Of a DNA stretch of 15,544 nucleotides, positions 13,298 through 15,544 are shown in pieces (the stretch's first letter is position 1; the number at the start of each line of letters is the position of its first letter). A program made the position numbers and the translations under genes. Below the pieces are notes generated by a model. It had not been told where the DNA came from. It ran no database searches and saw only the letters and a list, made by a program, of their open reading frames with translations. Source of the stretch: RUG14300 sp964561145 (GTDB lineage: Bacteria > Bacillota > Clostridia > Christensenellales > CAG-1252); the NCBI GenBank assembly GCA_964561145.1, contig CAZLNZ010000031.1, positions 1 through 15,544 of the forward strand, in the 5' to 3' direction.

Positions 13298-13640
13298 GGA
13301 TGGTTTTCCGGTATAATACCGGTTCATATTTTAGTGATTTGTCGTTATACTTCGGATTTATTATCATTCGAATCTTGTTGTAATTTCTATACCACATTCT
13401 TTCGCACGGTATGACATTTATATTATGTTTTCTCCTTTTTCAAATTATAAAATTGTCACTTGAAAACTTTTTGAAATTATTGTACCACATTCTTCTGCTC
13501 AGCATGACGCGAATATAGTATTTCTCGTCCTTATTTCATTATTATAGTATGAATTTTTTTCAATTGTGATTTTCTCATTTGGATGTTTCTTTTATTTATT
13601 GTGCCACATTCTTGGTCGTTCGATTATGATTTTTGTTTAT
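13298..13640. repeat. Non-coding stretch with degenerate repeat fragments
   Basis: The repeat end seen at 13280-13297 recurs about every 90-120 bp in degenerating form: ACCACATTCTTTCGC then ACGGTATGACATTTA (from 13390), ACCACATTCTTCTGC then TCAGCATGACGCG (from 13483), and GCCACATTCTTGGTC then GTTCGATTATGATTT (from 13602). A perfect palindrome, CCGGTAT-A-ATACCGG, is at 13308-13322. I see no convincing gene in it on either strand. Confidence 0.6.
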
Positions 13641-13664
13641 TCTCTATCATACAAGTTGCGTTAA

Positions 13665-13670
13665 TATAAT
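13665..13670 (+). promoter_or_regulatory. -10 box of the YkvI-like gene
   Basis: TATAAT lies 10 nt before ATG 13681, implying a leader of only about 3-4 nt. No good -35 box is seen at 17 nt (CTCTAT at 13642-13647), and no Shine-Dalgarno sequence is present. Confidence 0.55.
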
Positions 13671-13680
13671 ATATTTTACA

Positions 13681-14637
13681 ATGAGGGTAAAGGAATGCTT
13701 TAGGATTGCTTTTCTATATGTCGGATTGTCGGTTGGAGCAGGTTTTGCAACCGGGAAGGAAATAAACCTGTATTTCCAAGGGGCGAATGTTTTCACTTTA
13801 ATTGTATCCGGTTTAATAACATCTGTTTTTTGTTTTGTCTTTCTTTCAGTCGGTCGGCTTGATATTATAAAAAGCGTTAAGATTGAAAGACTACTAAATG
13901 TTTTATATGGCATAGGTGGCTTAGTTGTTTCCGCACTAATGCTTTCTTGTATTCGAGAGGTTTTTCACTTTGAAGGCTTTATATTAATCATATTGTGTTC
14001 AATGCTTTGTATGGCACTTGCATTAAATTCTTCAAAAGGTGTAAAGCTTTTTACCGGAGCAAGTGTACCAATAATAGTAGTGTGTTGTTTGATGGTGTCT
14101 ATAAAATGTAATCTTGGGATAAGCGGCGGAAGCTTTAAGGTAATCGATGGGATAAAGTATTCTGCAATGAATATGTTTTTTCAATGTGCTTTTATTACCA
14201 AGGAAGGAAAAAATGTAACATTGAGGGAGAGTGTATTGATTTCGTTTATTGTAGGTATTACCATTACTCTTTTATTGATACCAATGTATTCAGTGGTACG
14301 ATTTAGTATTGCTAATATTCCTTTCCTTAAAATGGCTACAGAGCAAGGGCTTAGTTATGTTGCTATAATTGAGATTTTATTTGCGATAATGACAACTATC
14401 ACTAGTTGCTATACTTTGTCACTGGAGATGTTTGAAAACAAGCATATTTTGTGGGTTCTGTTTATTATTATTGCTTCGATAAGCTTGTCAATGTTTAGTT
14501 TTTCAAAAGCCGTCGCAATAGTTTATCCTATTATAAGTTATATCGGCTTTCTACTTTTCTTTTTTGCGGTGATAGGTATAATTGTTGATTCTATCAAGAG
14601 GAAAGGATGTAGAAAACGATGCAAGAAATATGGATAG
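13681..14637 (+). CDS. YkvI-like integral membrane transporter
   Basis: This 318-aa protein has about nine or ten hydrophobic segments and begins with the family's GLSVGAGFATGKE motif (15-27), the broken first helix typical of LeuT/APC-fold transporters related to Bacillus YkvI. The substrate is unknown. It ends in a short basic cytosolic tail (KRKGCRKRCKKYG). I start at ATG 13681, directly before the conserved first helix; the 16 extra upstream codons back to 13633 run through the -10 box. No Shine-Dalgarno sequence is visible and the -10 box is 10 nt upstream, so the mRNA probably has almost no leader. The gene is isolated: repeats lie before it and a pilin gene with its own promoter after it. 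Confidence 0.85.
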   Translation: MRVKECFRIAFLYVGLSVGAGFATGKEINLYFQGANVFTLIVSGLITSVFCFVFLSVGRLDIIKSVKIERLLNVLYGIGGLVVSALMLSCIREVFHFEGFILIILCSMLCMALALNSSKGVKLFTGASVPIIVVCCLMVSIKCNLGISGGSFKVIDGIKYSAMNMFFQCAFITKEGKNVTLRESVLISFIVGITITLLLIPMYSVVRFSIANIPFLKMATEQGLSYVAIIEILFAIMTTITSCYTLSLEMFENKHILWVLFIIIASISLSMFSFSKAVAIVYPIISYIGFLLFFFAVIGIIVDSIKRKGCRKRCKKYG

Positions 14638-14645
14638 ACAGGAAC

Positions 14646-14670
14646 CATGTAAACTTTTGTATCTTACATG
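14646..14670 (+). terminator. Possible weak terminator after the YkvI-like gene
   Basis: CATGTAA (14646-14652) and TTACATG (14664-14670) form a 7-bp stem with an 11-nt loop, 8 nt after the stop codon. It is followed by an AT-rich stretch rather than a clean T tract, so termination is uncertain. Confidence 0.35.
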
Positions 14671-14861
14671 ATCTATTATTGTGTCGAATTCTGAGGATAA
14701 TGATTCGCTTGAGTAGCTTAGTAGAAATAAGTTACAAGAAAGAGTGCTTGGAGAGCTTAAAAGGGCTATGTTTTCTTGGTGATATATATCACGATATGGA
14801 ACTAATTTGCTACTCTAAGTTTTAAGGTTTCTTAAGGTGCGAAATAATGAGAATTTTGCTA
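14671..14861. other. Intergenic region before the pilin gene
   Basis: No convincing gene. It holds the perfect 14-bp palindrome GTGATATATATCAC at 14779-14792, about 70 nt upstream of the pilin -35 box, and a TTAAGG direct repeat near 14822-14836. The palindrome could be a regulator site. Confidence 0.35.
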
Positions 14862-14890
14862 TTGACAAACAAAAAACGTAATAGTATAAT
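14862..14890 (+). promoter_or_regulatory. Sigma-A promoter of the pilin gene
   Basis: Consensus TTGACA (14862-14867), 17 nt, consensus TATAAT (14885-14890). The expected leader is about 35 nt and includes the Shine-Dalgarno sequence, unlike the leaderless promoters elsewhere in the window. The double consensus suggests strong expression. Confidence 0.9.
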
Positions 14891-14931
14891 TAGTGTAACT
14901 TCGATATAAATTGGATAATATGGAGGTATAT

Positions 14932-15423
14932 ATGAAGTTTAGAAAAAATAAGAAGGGCTTTACCCTTGTTGAATTAGTAGTTGTTATTGCAATTCTAGCA
15001 ATACTTGCATCTGTTGCCACTGTTGCAACGGTAACAGTACTTAATAATGCTAGAAAAACTCCTATTCAAGATACACTTAATACTGTAAAATCTCAAGTTG
15101 CGATGTACAGAGTCGATACGGGATATTCAACATCTTGGGCAACAACCGGAACCGGAAAGAATGAGAAGAAGGGCTTGGCAGGATTTTTAAGCGACAATCT
15201 CAAGGATGTTACAATAATAGCTCAAGCTAATAAAGCATATAACACGGTGCCTGATGACGATGGATTAGTTATTTGGTGTGATACTGCCTCTAATCTAAAG
15301 GAATCCACTGGTGGTGCAAGTAAGACTGAGTTTAAGATTTATGTCGCTAACAAATATTATAAAGGTTTCATTACTTTTGACCAAGATGGCGGATCGTCTA
15401 TTGGTGATATAGAAAAATGGTAA
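14932..15423 (+). CDS. Type IV prepilin-like protein
   Basis: This 163-aa protein has a class III signal: basic leader MKFRKNKKG, cleavage expected between G9 and F10, E5 of the mature protein (E14) and a hydrophobic helix to about residue 31. The C-terminal part is a small polar domain rich in Gly, Ser and Thr, without the cysteine pair of many pilins. Such proteins are inserted in the membrane, processed by prepilin peptidase and polymerised into pili or pseudopili. I use ATG 14932, with GGAGG 5 nt upstream; the in-frame ATG 14911 lies in the leader. It is monocistronic, with consensus promoter and terminator and no peptidase, ATPase or other pilin gene in the window, so assembly machinery must be elsewhere. 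Major pilin, minor pilin or competence pseudopilin cannot be told apart. Confidence 0.9.
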   Translation: MKFRKNKKGFTLVELVVVIAILAILASVATVATVTVLNNARKTPIQDTLNTVKSQVAMYRVDTGYSTSWATTGTGKNEKKGLAGFLSDNLKDVTIIAQANKAYNTVPDDDGLVIWCDTASNLKESTGGASKTEFKIYVANKYYKGFITFDQDGGSSIGDIEKW

Positions 15424-15458
15424 CGTTTCTTTGATTATTCTGTTAATGCAGATATCAT

Positions 15459-15487
15459 AAAGGTATGGCAAATGTCATACCTTTTTT
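15459..15487 (+). terminator. Intrinsic terminator of the pilin gene
   Basis: AAAGGTATG (15459-15467) and CATACCTTT (15476-15484) form a perfect 9-bp stem with an 8-nt loop, running into six T residues. Confidence 0.92.
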
Positions 15488-15493
15488 GCTGTC

Positions 15494-15540
15494 GTGAATT
15501 CCCAAAGTAAATTCCACAGTGTAAATAAGTGTGGAACTTA
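15494..15540 (-). repeat. Terminal repeat, right copy
   Basis: Inverted copy of 7-53: perfect over 15494-15521, then a diverged 9-bp spacer and the conserved GTGGAACTTA (15531-15540). It starts 7 nt beyond the pilin terminator, so it is an intergenic repeat rather than part of the gene. Confidence 0.85.
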
Positions 15541-15544
15541 GTGT

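Noticed and set aside
13151..13327. N-terminal extension of the 84-aa gene up to 13327
   Set aside because: These codons read through the gene's promoter and the interspersed repeat, giving a basic, low-plausibility sequence.
13298..13640. CRISPR array suspected from spaced repeats
   Set aside because: The repeats are degenerate, irregularly spaced and not flanked by cas genes or a leader.
14619..14825. A 68-aa ORF after the YkvI-like gene
   Set aside because: It overlaps the transporter's end, has no well-placed ribosome-binding site or promoter, and contains a hairpin and a palindrome; its composition looks like translated intergenic DNA.

Overview
The window looks like chromosomal DNA of an AT-rich, Gram-positive-type Bacillota, most likely a Clostridia-class anaerobe known mainly from metagenomes. 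The evidence is the gene content: a nadD-yqeK-rsfS cluster, a RibU-type ECF substrate-binding membrane protein, an iron-type alcohol dehydrogenase, the tsaE-tsaB-rimI cluster, a lipoprotein CtpA-like protease, a YkvI-like transporter and a Gram-positive-style type IV pilin. Promoters are textbook sigma-A (TTGACA or TTGAAA, 17 nt, TATAAT). I see no phage, plasmid, IS or CRISPR signature. Both ends of the window carry the same ~47-bp repeat in opposite orientations, so it is probably a whole metagenomic contig that broke at a dispersed repeat.

Layout. (1) 100-2037, plus strand: a NadD-YqeK fusion, RsfS and a small unknown protein, closed by a terminator. (2) 2208-4420, minus strand: one copy of an interspersed repeat, then a ribU-like gene and an iron alcohol dehydrogenase in one transcript that ends at 2313. 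(3) 4573-9362, plus strand: a six-gene operon tsaE-tsaB-rimI-alpha/beta hydrolase-membrane Mur ligase-ddl, with overlapping or closely spaced genes. It joins tRNA t6A modification and ribosomal-protein-type acetylation to the D-Ala-D-Ala branch of peptidoglycan synthesis. (4) 9383-10119, minus strand: a YfbR-like HD nucleotidase with its own promoter and terminator. (5) 10172-12584, plus strand: a two-gene operon of a MalK-shaped ABC ATPase with nearly all catalytic motifs degraded, followed by a lipoprotein S41 protease. (6) 12583-13680: two small unknown minus-strand genes and a repeat-rich non-coding stretch. (7) 13681-14637: a YkvI-like membrane transporter. (8) 14862-15487: a solitary type IV prepilin gene with its own promoter and terminator.

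The most unusual regulatory feature is translation initiation. The first genes of at least three transcripts (ribU, tsaE, the ABC gene) have TATAAT exactly 6 nt before ATG and no Shine-Dalgarno sequence, so their mRNAs should be leaderless. The small minus-strand genes and the YkvI gene look similar with 5-10 nt. Genes inside operons, and yfbR and the pilin gene, have ordinary Shine-Dalgarno sequences. The most unusual proteins are the degenerate ABC ATPase paired with a protease, and a MurF-like ligase whose N-terminal substrate-binding domain is replaced by membrane helices. The alpha/beta hydrolase start region also appears to contain a one-base frameshift or a non-canonical ATT start.
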